This document shows, piece by piece, positions 17,980 through 27,148 of a stretch of DNA of 64,000 nucleotides. The position numbers were made by a program, and so were the translations under genes. Positions within the stretch are counted from its first letter, which is position 1. Each line of letters starts with the position of its first letter. Location of the stretch: NCBI GenBank assembly GCA_031401675.1, contig JANNRR010000084.1:1-64000 (forward strand), written 5' to 3'. The notes beneath the pieces were generated by a model, which searched no databases, had not been told where the DNA came from, and saw nothing but the letters and a program-made list of their open reading frames with translations. Origin of the DNA: JANNRR01 sp031401675. GTDB lineage: Bacteria > Pseudomonadota > Alphaproteobacteria > Rhodobacterales > Rhodobacteraceae.

Positions 17980-19602
17980 GTGACAGAGGTATGGCGAACC
18001 GGGGCAGACATCATCGGGCAGGCGCTGGCTGCCGCCGGTGCCACGCATGCGTTCGGCATTCCCGGGGGCGAAGTTCTGGCAGTGCTGCAGGGGCTGGATG
18101 CCGCCGGTCTGCAGTTCGTGCTGGTCAAACACGAGAACAGCGGCGGCTTCTTTGCCGAGGGGTTGTGGCACATGACCGGAGCGCTGCCGGTTCTGGTTGC
18201 GACGCTGGGTCCGGGCGTGGCAAATGCCGTCAATGTTGTCGCCAACGCGATGCAGGATCGCGTGCCGCTGATCTTCTTGACCGGATGCGTCGATGCGGCC
18301 GAGGCAGAAACCTATACACATCAGGTATTTGACCATCAGGCGCTGCTGCGCCCGGTGGTCAAGGGCAGTTTCCGTCTGGCACCCGATGCGGTCGGCGCAG
18401 GCATGGCAAAGGCCATCGCGCTGGCAACGTCTGGCCAACCGGGACCGGTGCATGTGGATGTGCCAATCAGCGTGGCAGAAGACGTGACGGACGAGCCTGT
18501 CTTTCCTGCAATCGGTCGCCGGCTGTCGGTCCGGCCGGCGGCACCAGCGCTGGCGGCGGCCCGGGCGATTCTGGCCGGGGCGGCGCGACCATTGGCCATC
18601 GCCGGGGTAGATGCGGTGAACGAGGCGGCGGGGGTGGCGATCACCGTTTTTTGCCGCGCAAACCGGATGCCGTTGATCACCACCTACAAGGGCAAGGGTC
18701 TGATGTCCGAGGATGATCCCTTGTGTCTGGGCGGGGCGGGTCTTTCGCCGCGCGCCGACGGCGTACTGCTGCCGCTGATCGCGCAGGCGGATGTGATCCT
18801 GCTGCTGGGCTATGACCCGATCGAAATGCGGATTGGCTGGCGCAACGCCTTTGCCGCCAGCCAGACCGTGATCGAGATTGCTGCGACGCCGCGCCTGCAT
18901 GCGATGCACCGGGTCGACCATGTACTGACCGGTGGTCTGGTCAATACGCTGGCGGCACTGGCGGATACAGCACCAAGGTCAAACCCGGCCCGCTGGCCGG
19001 AAGGCGAGCCGCAGGCCGCGCGTGTTGCCCTGCTGGACGGGTTTCGCGGGCCGGATGGTTGGGGGCCGCATGCGGTGTTCCGCACCTTTCGCCGGGAGCT
19101 TCCGCCGGAAGCGATTGTTACGGCCGATTCCGGGGCACACCGCATTCTGGTCAGCCAGATGTGGTCCTGCCCAAGCCCGCGCAGCATGCTGCAATCGTCA
19201 GGGCTGTGCACCATGGCTTGCGCTGTGCCGCTGGCCGCCGGGGCCAGGATCGGACGGCCAACGGTGCCGGTGGTGGCGTTTGTCGGGGATGCCGGGCTGG
19301 AAATGGCGGCGGGCGAGTTGGCGACGCTGCGCGACCTGCGGCTGGCCGTAATCATCTGCGTGCTGGTCGATGCCTCGCTGTCACTGATCGAAATGAAGCA
19401 GCGCGGCAGCCAGCGCCCGAACCTGGGGGTCGATTTCGGCACCTCGGATTTTCCGCTGCTTGCCAGGGCGTTTGGCGGGAACGGGGTCTGGGTTCAGGAC
19501 GAGGTCGGGCTTGCCGCTGCGATCCGGGCGGCATTGCGGCGCGATCATTTCAGCCTGATCGCGGCACGCATCGGGCCGCGCGCCTATGACGGGGCGTTCT
19601 GA
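17980..19602 (+). CDS. thiamine-diphosphate-binding enzyme, acetolactate-synthase-like
   Basis: A 540-residue member of the acetolactate synthase/benzoylformate decarboxylase superfamily. The N-terminal Pyr domain has the catalytic glutamate Glu52 (KHENSGGFFAEG). The middle domain resembles the cofactor-binding domain. The C-terminal PP domain carries VGDAGLEMAAGELATL, where the usual GDG is GDA, and the closing Asn-Asn pair of the TPP motif is replaced by an Asp-Ala-Ser stretch. Magnesium/TPP binding may therefore be altered. The GTG at 17980, behind AGGGGAC, is preferred to the frame opening at 17890. The reaction cannot be assigned. Confidence 0.8.
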   Translation: MTEVWRTGADIIGQALAAAGATHAFGIPGGEVLAVLQGLDAAGLQFVLVKHENSGGFFAEGLWHMTGALPVLVATLGPGVANAVNVVANAMQDRVPLIFLTGCVDAAEAETYTHQVFDHQALLRPVVKGSFRLAPDAVGAGMAKAIALATSGQPGPVHVDVPISVAEDVTDEPVFPAIGRRLSVRPAAPALAAARAILAGAARPLAIAGVDAVNEAAGVAITVFCRANRMPLITTYKGKGLMSEDDPLCLGGAGLSPRADGVLLPLIAQADVILLLGYDPIEMRIGWRNAFAASQTVIEIAATPRLHAMHRVDHVLTGGLVNTLAALADTAPRSNPARWPEGEPQAARVALLDGFRGPDGWGPHAVFRTFRRELPPEAIVTADSGAHRILVSQMWSCPSPRSMLQSSGLCTMACAVPLAAGARIGRPTVPVVAFVGDAGLEMAAGELATLRDLRLAVIICVLVDASLSLIEMKQRGSQRPNLGVDFGTSDFPLLARAFGGNGVWVQDEVGLAAAIRAALRRDHFSLIAARIGPRAYDGAF

Positions 19603-19647
19603 CCAGGTCACGGCTGGGTGATCGGTCGGAAATAACGCGGGCTGCCT

Positions 19648-19672
19648 GTAACGAACTGCGCGTGGCAACGAA
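19648..19672 (+). promoter_or_regulatory. possible sigma-F-type promoter variant, upstream of the TTC38-like gene
   Basis: GTAAC at 19648-19652 and CGAA at 19669-19672 are separated by 16 bases, one fewer than at the three better sites in this window. It lies 64 bases before the ATG at 19737. The shorter spacing lowers confidence. Confidence 0.4.
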
Positions 19673-19736
19673 CCTGCACAAGAGGGCATTGGGTCAGCGG
19701 GGCCCGGCGTGCCGCGTTTGTGCAAAGGAACCGCCC

Positions 19737-21074
19737 ATGCCACTGCCCGAAGATCTGAGCGGGATGCCGACCACTTTGCCCGCAGACCTGATCGGCGGCT
19801 GGAACCGAACAATTCTGGGCATTCTGGCACATTCGGCGGCGACGGGGCCAGCGTTGAACGGCGTGTTGACAGCGGCGCCGGGTTTTGCCCTGGGGCAGGC
19901 GGTGCGCGGCATGTCGTGCCTGCTGCTGGGGAGGGCCGAAATGATCGCCGTGGCCCGGGAGGCGCTGGCGGCAGCACAGCGGGCGGAACCGGCAACGGCG
20001 CGCGAACTCGCGTTCGTTGCCGCCCTTGGCGATTGGCTGGCGGGTAGTCCGACCCGGGCGGCAGCGCGGTTGCAGGCGGCATTGACCAGCCATCCGCGTG
20101 ATGCGCTGGCAATGAAGCTGGTGCAGGCGATCCATTTCGTGATGGGGCGGCCGGTCGAAATGCGCCGGTCCCTTGAAGGCATCGCGGTGGTCTGGGATGA
20201 ACATCCGGCCCGGGGTTACCTGCTTGGCTGTCACGCCTTTGCGCTGGAGGAAACCGGCGACTATGCCGCCGCCGAACGGACCGGGCGGGCGGGTGTGGCG
20301 CTGGCACCGGACGACGCCTGGGGGCTGCACGCGGTGGCGCATGTGCATGACATGACGGGCCGGGCCAAGGATGGGCTGGCCTGGCTTGACGGGCGCGAAA
20401 CCTCTTGGGCGCACTGCAACAATTTCCGTTTTCATGTCTGGTGGCACCGTGCGCTGATGCATCTGGACCTGGAACAGTATGATGCGGCGCTGGCCATTTA
20501 TGACGCCGACATCCGCGCCGAAAAGACCGACGACTACCGCGACATCTCGAATGCGGCGTCGCTTCTGTCGCGGCTGGAGCTGGAGGGGGTGAATGTCGGT
20601 TCGCGGTGGGATGAATTGGCTGACTTGTCGGAAAAGCGGGCGACCGACGGCTGTCTGGCCTTTGCCGACCTGCACTACCTGTTGGCCCTGTGCGGCGGAG
20701 AACGCGATGCCGCCGCCGCCGGGCTGATCACCCGCATGGCCCGGGCGCGTAGCGCCGACGGCGAGGCCAGCCGGATCATCGCCCACCCGGGCCTGCATAT
20801 GGCGCGCGGGCTGCAGGCTTTTGCCAGAGGCGACTACTCCATCGCCTGGTTGCATCTGCGCGAGGCGCGCAGCGATGCCCAGCAGATCGGCGGCAGCCAC
20901 GCGCAGCGTGACATCTTTGCCCGGATCACCATCGAGGCTGCACTGCGCGGCGGTTACATGGATGCAGCCGAAGCGCTGTTGCACGACCGGACCGTGCAGC
21001 GGGCACGGTGCGAGGATGGCTACACCAGCCGCAGGCTGACGCTGATCCATGCGGCGCGGTCGCTGGCGGTCTGA
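19737..21074 (+). CDS. tetratricopeptide-repeat protein, TTC38-like
   Basis: A 445-residue helical protein. Repeated helix pairs such as GYLLGCHAFALEETGDYAAAERTG and the sequence around HAVAHVHDMTGR and FHVWWHRALMHLDLEQYD match the TTC38 family found in many Rhodobacterales. No signal peptide, so it should be cytoplasmic. TPR proteins act as protein-binding scaffolds; the partner is unknown. The ATG at 19737 follows AAAGGAA and is preferred to the frame opening at 19662. A sigma-F-like site lies upstream. Confidence 0.8.
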   Translation: MPLPEDLSGMPTTLPADLIGGWNRTILGILAHSAATGPALNGVLTAAPGFALGQAVRGMSCLLLGRAEMIAVAREALAAAQRAEPATARELAFVAALGDWLAGSPTRAAARLQAALTSHPRDALAMKLVQAIHFVMGRPVEMRRSLEGIAVVWDEHPARGYLLGCHAFALEETGDYAAAERTGRAGVALAPDDAWGLHAVAHVHDMTGRAKDGLAWLDGRETSWAHCNNFRFHVWWHRALMHLDLEQYDAALAIYDADIRAEKTDDYRDISNAASLLSRLELEGVNVGSRWDELADLSEKRATDGCLAFADLHYLLALCGGERDAAAAGLITRMARARSADGEASRIIAHPGLHMARGLQAFARGDYSIAWLHLREARSDAQQIGGSHAQRDIFARITIEAALRGGYMDAAEALLHDRTVQRARCEDGYTSRRLTLIHAARSLAV

Positions 21075-21113
21075 TCCCTTTCGGCTCGCACATTTTACAG
21101 AACGGCTGACACG

Positions 21114-22343
21114 ATGACTTCGATGCCCTCTTCCCGGACCCGCGACCCCAGGCTCGATTTCTTTCGCGGGATGGGCATGTTCATCATTCTGATCGCCCAT
21201 ATCACCAACAATCCTTGGGCGCTGTTCATCCCGGCCCGCTTCGGATTTTCCGATGCGACCGAGATGTTCGTGTTCTGCTCGGGCATGGCGTCGGCGCTGG
21301 CCTTTGGCGCGGTGTTCGCACATGCCGGGTTCGCCTATGGCTGCCTGCGGATCGCCCACCGGGTTTGGCAGGTCTATTGGGTTCACATCGGCGTGTTCCT
21401 GATCACGCTGTTCGCGATGCTGGTGCTGAACGCATCCGGGGTGTTCCCGCGCGACGAGGTCGGGGCGCTGAACCTGTACCCGTTCCTGAAATCCACCGGG
21501 CCGAACCTGATCGGGCTGCTGACGCTGACCTATGTGCCGAATTACTTTGACGTATTGCCGATGTATCTGGTCATTCTGGCGCTGATCCCGGTGATGATGG
21601 CGCTGGCGCGGATCGATCAGCTGCTGCCGGTGGCTGCCAGTCTGATGCTCTGGATTGCGGCAACGTTCTGGGGCCTGAATCTGCCGGCAGAGTTGTGGTT
21701 CGCATCGGGGTCAGCGCGGCAGTGGTTTTTCAACCCGTTTGGCTGGCAGCTGGTGTTTTTCACCGGGTTCGCGCTAATGTCCGGCTGGTTGCCGCCGCCG
21801 CCGGTCCGGCGCGGGCTGGTGCTGCTGGCGCTTGCCGTTGTCCTGCTGTCGGTGCCGTTTGCCTGGTACAAATCAATTTCGGCGTTCGAGGTGGTGCGCG
21901 ATTTGCGCAAGGACTGGATCGTCCTGTTTGACAAGACCGATTTCGGCATTTTGCGCTATGTGCACTTTCTGGCGCTGGCCTATCTGGCGTGGGTCGCGGT
22001 CGGCCCGCGCGGGCAGCGGCTGTCGCAGGGCGGGATTTGGAATGCGGTCGTGGGCATCCTGTCGCGGGTCGGACAGCAATCGCTGGCGGTGTTTGCCGCC
22101 TCGATGGTTCTGGCACGGATTCTGGGGGCAGTGCTTGACCTTAGCGGGCGGGGGGCGGCGGCGGCGCTTTTGGTCAACCTTGCAGGCTTTGCCGCCATCA
22201 TCGCGGTTGCGGAACTGGCGGCCGTGGTCAAACGCCAGCCGTGGAAAGTGCTGCGACCCGCGATGCAACCCGTACCGCTGCCGGCGTCGCAGCCGGTGTT
22301 GCAGATTGCGGCCAGCAACCGGGCGGTCGAGGCCGGGTCATGA
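21114..22343 (+). CDS. opgC: OpgC-domain membrane protein (osmoregulated periplasmic glucan modification)
   Basis: A 409-residue integral membrane protein with about ten hydrophobic segments. The N-terminus RDPRLDFFRGMGMFIILIAH is the OpgC/acyltransferase-3-like signature. In Rhodobacter sphaeroides OpgC adds succinyl groups to periplasmic glucans. Here it is the first gene of opgC-opgG-opgH, whereas the R. sphaeroides operon, as I recall, ends with opgC. Its stop overlaps the opgG start by four bases (ATGA), so translation is coupled. The residues after about 380 are a cytoplasmic or periplasmic tail rich in Pro, Val and Gln. Confidence 0.92.
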   Translation: MTSMPSSRTRDPRLDFFRGMGMFIILIAHITNNPWALFIPARFGFSDATEMFVFCSGMASALAFGAVFAHAGFAYGCLRIAHRVWQVYWVHIGVFLITLFAMLVLNASGVFPRDEVGALNLYPFLKSTGPNLIGLLTLTYVPNYFDVLPMYLVILALIPVMMALARIDQLLPVAASLMLWIAATFWGLNLPAELWFASGSARQWFFNPFGWQLVFFTGFALMSGWLPPPPVRRGLVLLALAVVLLSVPFAWYKSISAFEVVRDLRKDWIVLFDKTDFGILRYVHFLALAYLAWVAVGPRGQRLSQGGIWNAVVGILSRVGQQSLAVFAASMVLARILGAVLDLSGRGAAAALLVNLAGFAAIIAVAELAAVVKRQPWKVLRPAMQPVPLPASQPVLQIAASNRAVEAGS

Positions 22344-23902
22344 TCACCCGTCTGAGCCGACGGGACGCATTGTCATTGTTCGCCGGGCTTGCCGCGCTGG
22401 GCTTCGGACCGGGGCTGGCACAGACGGGCACGGACACCGGGGCCGACGAGGTTGCCGGGATGGCGTTGGGCGAAAGGTCGGCGTTTGACCCGGTGACGGT
22501 GGACCTGCGGGCTCGGGCGCTCGCGGCCAATGCTTACGCCCCGCCACCTGCAGTGTCGCAGGACTGGCTTGACCTGAGTTTCGATCAATTCCGCGAGATC
22601 TGGTTTGATACGCGCCATACCCTGTTTCGCGGCACCGATGGCGCGGTTCAGGCCGAGTTCTTTCCGGCAGGCCTGTATTTCCCGTCCAAGATCGTGCTGA
22701 ACGCCGTCGAGGCTGGTCAGTCCCGCCCGATCCTGTTCGAGCGGCGGGTGTTCGACACGACCGACCGGTTCCCCGATCTGCCCGAGCAAGGCACCGGTTT
22801 TGCCGGGTTCCGCCTTTTGGGCGAACTGGTCGAGGCTGGCAGGTTTCAGGAATATGTGGTGTTTCAGGGTGCAAGCTATTTTCGCGCCATCAGCCGCAAT
22901 CTGGCCTACGGAAGTTCGGCCCGGGGACTGGCGCTGAACACTGCGGCGGGCACGCCCGAAGAGTTTCCGGTGTTCCGTGAGTTCTGGATCGAGGCCGCAG
23001 CACCGGGATCGCCGAGCGCCGTTGTGCATGCCCTGCTGGACAGCCCCAGCACCACTGGTGCCTTTCGGTTTGATATCACCCCGGGCGATCCGACGGTGAT
23101 CGATGTGCAGGCCCGGCTTTATCCGCGCGTCGATCTGGCGGGCGTGGGGATCGCGCCCGGCACCTCGATGTTTCTGTACAGCGATCTGAACCGCAGCCGC
23201 TTTGACGATTTTCGCGAAGCGGTGCATGACAGTGACGGTCTGCTGATCCGCAACGGCGCGGGCGAGTCGCTGTGGCGGCCGCTGACCAATCCGCGGCGGG
23301 TCGAGGTCAGCGCCTTTGCCGACAACGAGCCGCGCGGGTTCGGCCTGATGCAGCGCGCGCGACAGGCCGATGACTACAACGATCTGGTTGCCAATTACGA
23401 ACGACGGCCGTCGCTGTGGGTCGAGCCCGATGGCGACTGGGGGCCGGGCAGCGTGATGCTGGTGGAGATCCCGACCGACAAGGAAATCAACGACAATATC
23501 GTGGCGTTCTGGCGGCCAGCCGCGCCGCTGGCCGCCGGGCATGAACACCGGTTTGCCTACCGCCTGTTCTGGTGTGACCGTGCCCCGGCCGAAGGCGCTG
23601 TGGCGCGGGTAATCGCAACCCGTACCGGTGCCCGCATCTTCGAGGATGGGCGCATTTTCGCCGTGGATTTCGAGGATCATCCGGCATTGGGCGATGACCC
23701 CGACAGGATCGAGGCGCGAGTCACGGTCAGTGCGGGCGAGGTGACGGCATCACTGCTGCAGTCCAACCCGATCACCGGCGGCTTGCGCCTGGACATCACA
23801 CTGCGCGCGGCGGCGGCTCCGGTGGTTGAACTACGGGCCGAGTTGTGGCGTGGCGGCCTGCTGGTGTCCGAAGTGTGGCTGTTTCGCTGGGTCGCGGCAT
23901 GA
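22340..23902 (+). CDS. opgG: glucan biosynthesis protein OpgG/MdoG
   Basis: A 520-residue periplasmic protein needed for making osmoregulated periplasmic glucans. The N-terminus MITRLSRRDALSLFAGLAA carries a twin-arginine signal, so export may be via Tat rather than Sec, a trait known for OpgD-type members. The mature part has the family segments FRGTDGAVQAEFFPAGLYFP, GASYFRAISRNLAYGSSARG and the C-terminal immunoglobulin-like domain. The start overlaps opgC by four bases, and the stop overlaps opgH likewise. OpgG versus OpgD cannot be separated by eye. Confidence 0.93.
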   Translation: MITRLSRRDALSLFAGLAALGFGPGLAQTGTDTGADEVAGMALGERSAFDPVTVDLRARALAANAYAPPPAVSQDWLDLSFDQFREIWFDTRHTLFRGTDGAVQAEFFPAGLYFPSKIVLNAVEAGQSRPILFERRVFDTTDRFPDLPEQGTGFAGFRLLGELVEAGRFQEYVVFQGASYFRAISRNLAYGSSARGLALNTAAGTPEEFPVFREFWIEAAAPGSPSAVVHALLDSPSTTGAFRFDITPGDPTVIDVQARLYPRVDLAGVGIAPGTSMFLYSDLNRSRFDDFREAVHDSDGLLIRNGAGESLWRPLTNPRRVEVSAFADNEPRGFGLMQRARQADDYNDLVANYERRPSLWVEPDGDWGPGSVMLVEIPTDKEINDNIVAFWRPAAPLAAGHEHRFAYRLFWCDRAPAEGAVARVIATRTGARIFEDGRIFAVDFEDHPALGDDPDRIEARVTVSAGEVTASLLQSNPITGGLRLDITLRAAAAPVVELRAELWRGGLLVSEVWLFRWVAA

Positions 23903-25659
23903 CGCAGGCGCTGCGCTTTCCCGCCAGGGTGGACGCGGTCTGGGCGCCACTGGCAATGCCGGATCAGGCGCTGGACCGGGCGTTTCGCGATATCGCAGCC
24001 CCGGATGTACCGCGCCGGGCAAGGACGTGGTTGGCGCGGGCCTTTGGTCTGGGGCTGCCGATGGCGATCAGCCTGAGCCTTGGCTGGGTGTCGCTGGGCT
24101 GGTTTGCGTTGGACGGGCGGCTGGTGCTTGCCGAAGTGCTGCTGATTGCGGGGTCGGTGGTGACATTCTATTGGGTGGTGCTGTCCTTCACATCGTCGCT
24201 GCTGGGGCTGACATGGCGGCCGGCACCGGAACCCGCGTCCGGCGGGCGGGGTCTGGACGTGGTGATCCTGCTACCGATGTACGGCGAGCCGGCGGGCCTA
24301 ACCATCGGGACTGCGATACGGTTGTTAGCGGCACTCTCGCGGCCGGATCATGCGCATCGGTTCAGCCTGCACATCCTGTCGGACAGCCGCGATCCGCTGG
24401 CCTGCCGGTCGGAACAGACGGCGCTGGCCGCAGCGCGCCAATCCTTTCCGCACTTGTCGCTGTTCTATCGCCACCGGGAGGTGAACCGGGACTACAAAAG
24501 CGGCAATATCCGGGATTGGGTGCGCGACAGCGGAGCCGCCCACCAGGCCTTGCTGATTCTGGACGCCGATTCCGTGATGGGGCCAGCGGCGGTGTTGCGG
24601 CTGGTGGCAACGCTTGCCGGCGACCCGGCCTGTGGTCTGGTGCAGTCGGTGCCGCTGGTCCTGCCGGGGCGCACGTTCTGGCAACGGATGCAGTCGTTTG
24701 CGTCGCAGGTCTATGGCGCAAACCTTGCCCGGGGTTTTGCGGTATGGGCGGGCACCGAAGGCAACTATCTGGGCCACAACGCGGTACTGCGCACCCGGGC
24801 CTTTGCCGCAGCGGCGGGCCTGCCGCATCTGCCGGGGCGACGGCCGATGGGCGGGGTGATCCTCAGCCATGATTTCGTCGAGGCGGCGCTGCTGCGCCGG
24901 GCCGGGTGGACGGTACGGATGCTGCCCGAAGCGGCAGCCAGCTATGAGGATACGCCCGAGGCCGTGTTGGGTTATGTGCGGCGGGATCGGCGCTGGTGCC
25001 AGGGCAACATGCAGCATCTGCGCCTGCTGGCGATGCCCGGCCTGCATCCGCTGTCGCGGTTTCACCTGTTGCAGGGAGCGATGGCCTATCTGGCGTCGGT
25101 CTGGTGGCTGAGCCTTCTGATCCTGTGGGCTGCTTTGGGCGACAGCGGCACCGTCAGCTATTTTTCCGAGCGCAACCCGCTGTTTCCGGTCTGGCCCGAT
25201 CTGCCGCCGGTTACCCAGGGTACCGTGGCCGCTGTTGTCGCCCTGATGCTGCTGGGGCCGAAGCTGGTCGGTGTCGCCGCCTATTTGCGGGACCACCGGC
25301 TGCCGCGCGGCACCCGTCTGCGGTTTGGGCTGTCGTTGGCAGCCGAGGTTGGTCTGTCCGGGCTGATGGCCCCGATGCTGATGCTGCATCAGATGCGGTC
25401 AGTGCTGCGAACGCTAGCCGGGTTCGATGCCGGCTGGACGCCGCATGTTGTCGGCAAGCCCGGGCTTGGCACGCTGATCCGGTTTCATGCGGTCGAGACG
25501 GTGCTGGGACCGGTCTTGACCGGGTTGGTTCTGGCCGGGCTGCTGACGCCCTGGCTGTTGCCGGTGGCGATCTGCCTGAGCCTTGGCGTACCGCTGTCCG
25601 CCCTGGTAGCCTGCGACGCCAGCAGGTGGCCATTGTTCCAGACAGGAGGTCCGCGATGA
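23899..25659 (+). CDS. opgH: glucan glucosyltransferase OpgH/MdoH
   Basis: A 586-residue inner-membrane family-2 glycosyltransferase that polymerises the beta-glucan backbone from UDP-glucose and passes it to the periplasm. The cytoplasmic domain has DADSVMG (metal/UDP binding) and the processive signature ending RRDRRWCQGN. Transmembrane segments flank it at about residues 50-100 and 390-560. It is much shorter than the E. coli protein of about 850 residues, matching the short alphaproteobacterial form. Four-base overlaps on both sides place it inside a coupled operon. Several longer shadow frames in this gene are ignored. Confidence 0.94.
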   Translation: MTQALRFPARVDAVWAPLAMPDQALDRAFRDIAAPDVPRRARTWLARAFGLGLPMAISLSLGWVSLGWFALDGRLVLAEVLLIAGSVVTFYWVVLSFTSSLLGLTWRPAPEPASGGRGLDVVILLPMYGEPAGLTIGTAIRLLAALSRPDHAHRFSLHILSDSRDPLACRSEQTALAAARQSFPHLSLFYRHREVNRDYKSGNIRDWVRDSGAAHQALLILDADSVMGPAAVLRLVATLAGDPACGLVQSVPLVLPGRTFWQRMQSFASQVYGANLARGFAVWAGTEGNYLGHNAVLRTRAFAAAAGLPHLPGRRPMGGVILSHDFVEAALLRRAGWTVRMLPEAAASYEDTPEAVLGYVRRDRRWCQGNMQHLRLLAMPGLHPLSRFHLLQGAMAYLASVWWLSLLILWAALGDSGTVSYFSERNPLFPVWPDLPPVTQGTVAAVVALMLLGPKLVGVAAYLRDHRLPRGTRLRFGLSLAAEVGLSGLMAPMLMLHQMRSVLRTLAGFDAGWTPHVVGKPGLGTLIRFHAVETVLGPVLTGLVLAGLLTPWLLPVAICLSLGVPLSALVACDASRWPLFQTGGPR

Positions 25660-26495
25660 GGGTGTCGGCCGTCGCAGGTGCCGCTTTGGCGGCTGTGCTT
25701 CTTGGCCCGGCAGGTGGTGTCCGGGCGGGATGCGTGGATACCGACAGCGCCTGCGAGATTCCGTCCGGCAGCTATCATGTCGAGTTGCCGTCGACCGCTG
25801 TGGCAGCGCCCGGATTGCCAGCGCTGATCTTTCTGCATGGCTGGGGCGGGTCGGGCCAGGGAACGCTGAGCAATCGCGGCATGGTCGAGGCGGTGCTGGC
25901 GCGTGGCTACGCGGTGATAGCACCAGACGGGCTGCCGCGCGCTCAAGGAAATGGCCGCAGCTGGAGTTTTCACCCGGACCGGCCGGCCGGACGCGACGAG
26001 ACGGCGTTTCTGATAGCTGTGGCGGACGACGCTGCCGCACGGTTTGGCGTGGACCGGGGCCGGATGCTGCTGGGCGGATTTTCGATCGGCGGTTCGATGG
26101 CAAGCTATGTCGCCTGTGCTGCCCCGGATGCGTTTGCCGCTTTTGCGCCAGTGGCGGGCAGTTTTTGGCGACCGCTCCCCGGGCGGTGCGCCGGGCCAGT
26201 CCGGCTGCTGCACACGCACGGCTGGACCGACGCGACCGTTCCTTTGGAAGGCCGGCGGGTCGGGAGTGCCGGGGCGACACAGGGCGACGTGTTCGCGGCC
26301 CAGGAGATTTGGCGGCAGGCCAACGGCTGCGACCGCATCCGCCCCGACAACTTTGGCGAGGCCGGTGCGTTCTGGTGGCGGCGCTGGACAGATTGCAAAC
26401 AGGGATCGGCGCTGGAGTTTGCTTTGCACCCCGGCGCGCACGACATCCCGCGCGGTTGGTCAACGCTTGTCCTGGACTGGTTCGAGGGGTTGTAG
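25656..26495 (+). CDS. exported esterase, PHB-depolymerase/feruloyl-esterase-like
   Basis: A 279-residue periplasmic or secreted alpha/beta hydrolase. A signal peptide ends VRAG; the mature N-terminus has paired cysteines (GCVDTDSACE). LIFLHGWGGSG gives the oxyanion hole and LGGFSIGGSMAS carries the nucleophile serine in GFSIG. DATVP and PGAHDIP supply the Asp and His. This pattern is the LpqC/PHB-depolymerase family. The start overlaps opgH by four bases behind CAGGAGGT. Operon placement suggests action on substituents of the glucans, which is inference. Confidence 0.85.
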   Translation: MRVSAVAGAALAAVLLGPAGGVRAGCVDTDSACEIPSGSYHVELPSTAVAAPGLPALIFLHGWGGSGQGTLSNRGMVEAVLARGYAVIAPDGLPRAQGNGRSWSFHPDRPAGRDETAFLIAVADDAAARFGVDRGRMLLGGFSIGGSMASYVACAAPDAFAAFAPVAGSFWRPLPGRCAGPVRLLHTHGWTDATVPLEGRRVGSAGATQGDVFAAQEIWRQANGCDRIRPDNFGEAGAFWWRRWTDCKQGSALEFALHPGAHDIPRGWSTLVLDWFEGL

Positions 26496-26512
26496 GCGGC
26501 CTTGCCAGCCCG

Positions 26513-27148
26513 CTACCAGCGCAGCAACCGGGCACCGATCAGCGCCGATACCACCGTAACGCCCAGGATCGCCAGACCGTACCAGGTCACATAAAACAGC
26601 GGGCTGTCTTCGGTGCAATGCAGGGCATAGATCGCGGCGGCCGCACCACCCCCGGCCAGGCCTGCCACCGCCCCGGCCCGGATCGGGGCGGTGGTCGCAC
26701 CCCGCCGGAGCATCGCCAGCACTGCCGCCACCGGCAACACGGCAATCAACGGAATGCTGACCAGACAGGCCACCATGGTCTTGCCGACGACGGCCATCTG
26801 CAGGGCCTGAGGCGGTGTGGTGACAAAGGCCCAGACCCAAAGCCCCGCCGAAATCGCCGCCAAGAGCGCCAGCGGCCAAAAGCGTGCCGAAGGCCGCCCG
26901 CCGGGCCGGGCCAGGATCAGAGCAAGGCGCAACGCCACCAGCGACAGCGCCGCCGTCAAGACGAAACGCATGACGGACAACGGCTCATGAAGCGCTGCCG
27001 CAAGGTCGGCGCGCACCCCAAGGGTCAGGACAAGACCAGCGAGGCCGACCGCCAGGGCCGGAACCAGACCGATCAGCAAAGTCCGCGCCAGGGGCGGTTC
27101 TGCCGTTGCGTCCGCAGCCAGAGCGCGGATCAGGTCATCCGTTTTCAT
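26513..27148 (-). CDS. nrsF: NrsF/DUF1109-type anti-sigma factor
   Basis: A 211-residue inner-membrane protein with six hydrophobic segments and a short cytoplasmic N-terminus, characteristic of DUF1109. In Caulobacter, NrsF holds sigma-F inactive until heavy-metal stress. Two cysteines, Cys128 and Cys178, lie 50 residues apart; as I recall, the Caulobacter protein senses through Cys131 and Cys181 with the same spacing. The start overlaps the sigma gene stop by four bases, so the pair is coupled. It converges with the esterase gene, 17 bases away. Confidence 0.85.
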   Translation of the reverse strand: MKTDDLIRALAADATAEPPLARTLLIGLVPALAVGLAGLVLTLGVRADLAAALHEPLSVMRFVLTAALSLVALRLALILARPGGRPSARFWPLALLAAISAGLWVWAFVTTPPQALQMAVVGKTMVACLVSIPLIAVLPVAAVLAMLRRGATTAPIRAGAVAGLAGGGAAAAIYALHCTEDSPLFYVTWYGLAILGVTVVSALIGARLLRW

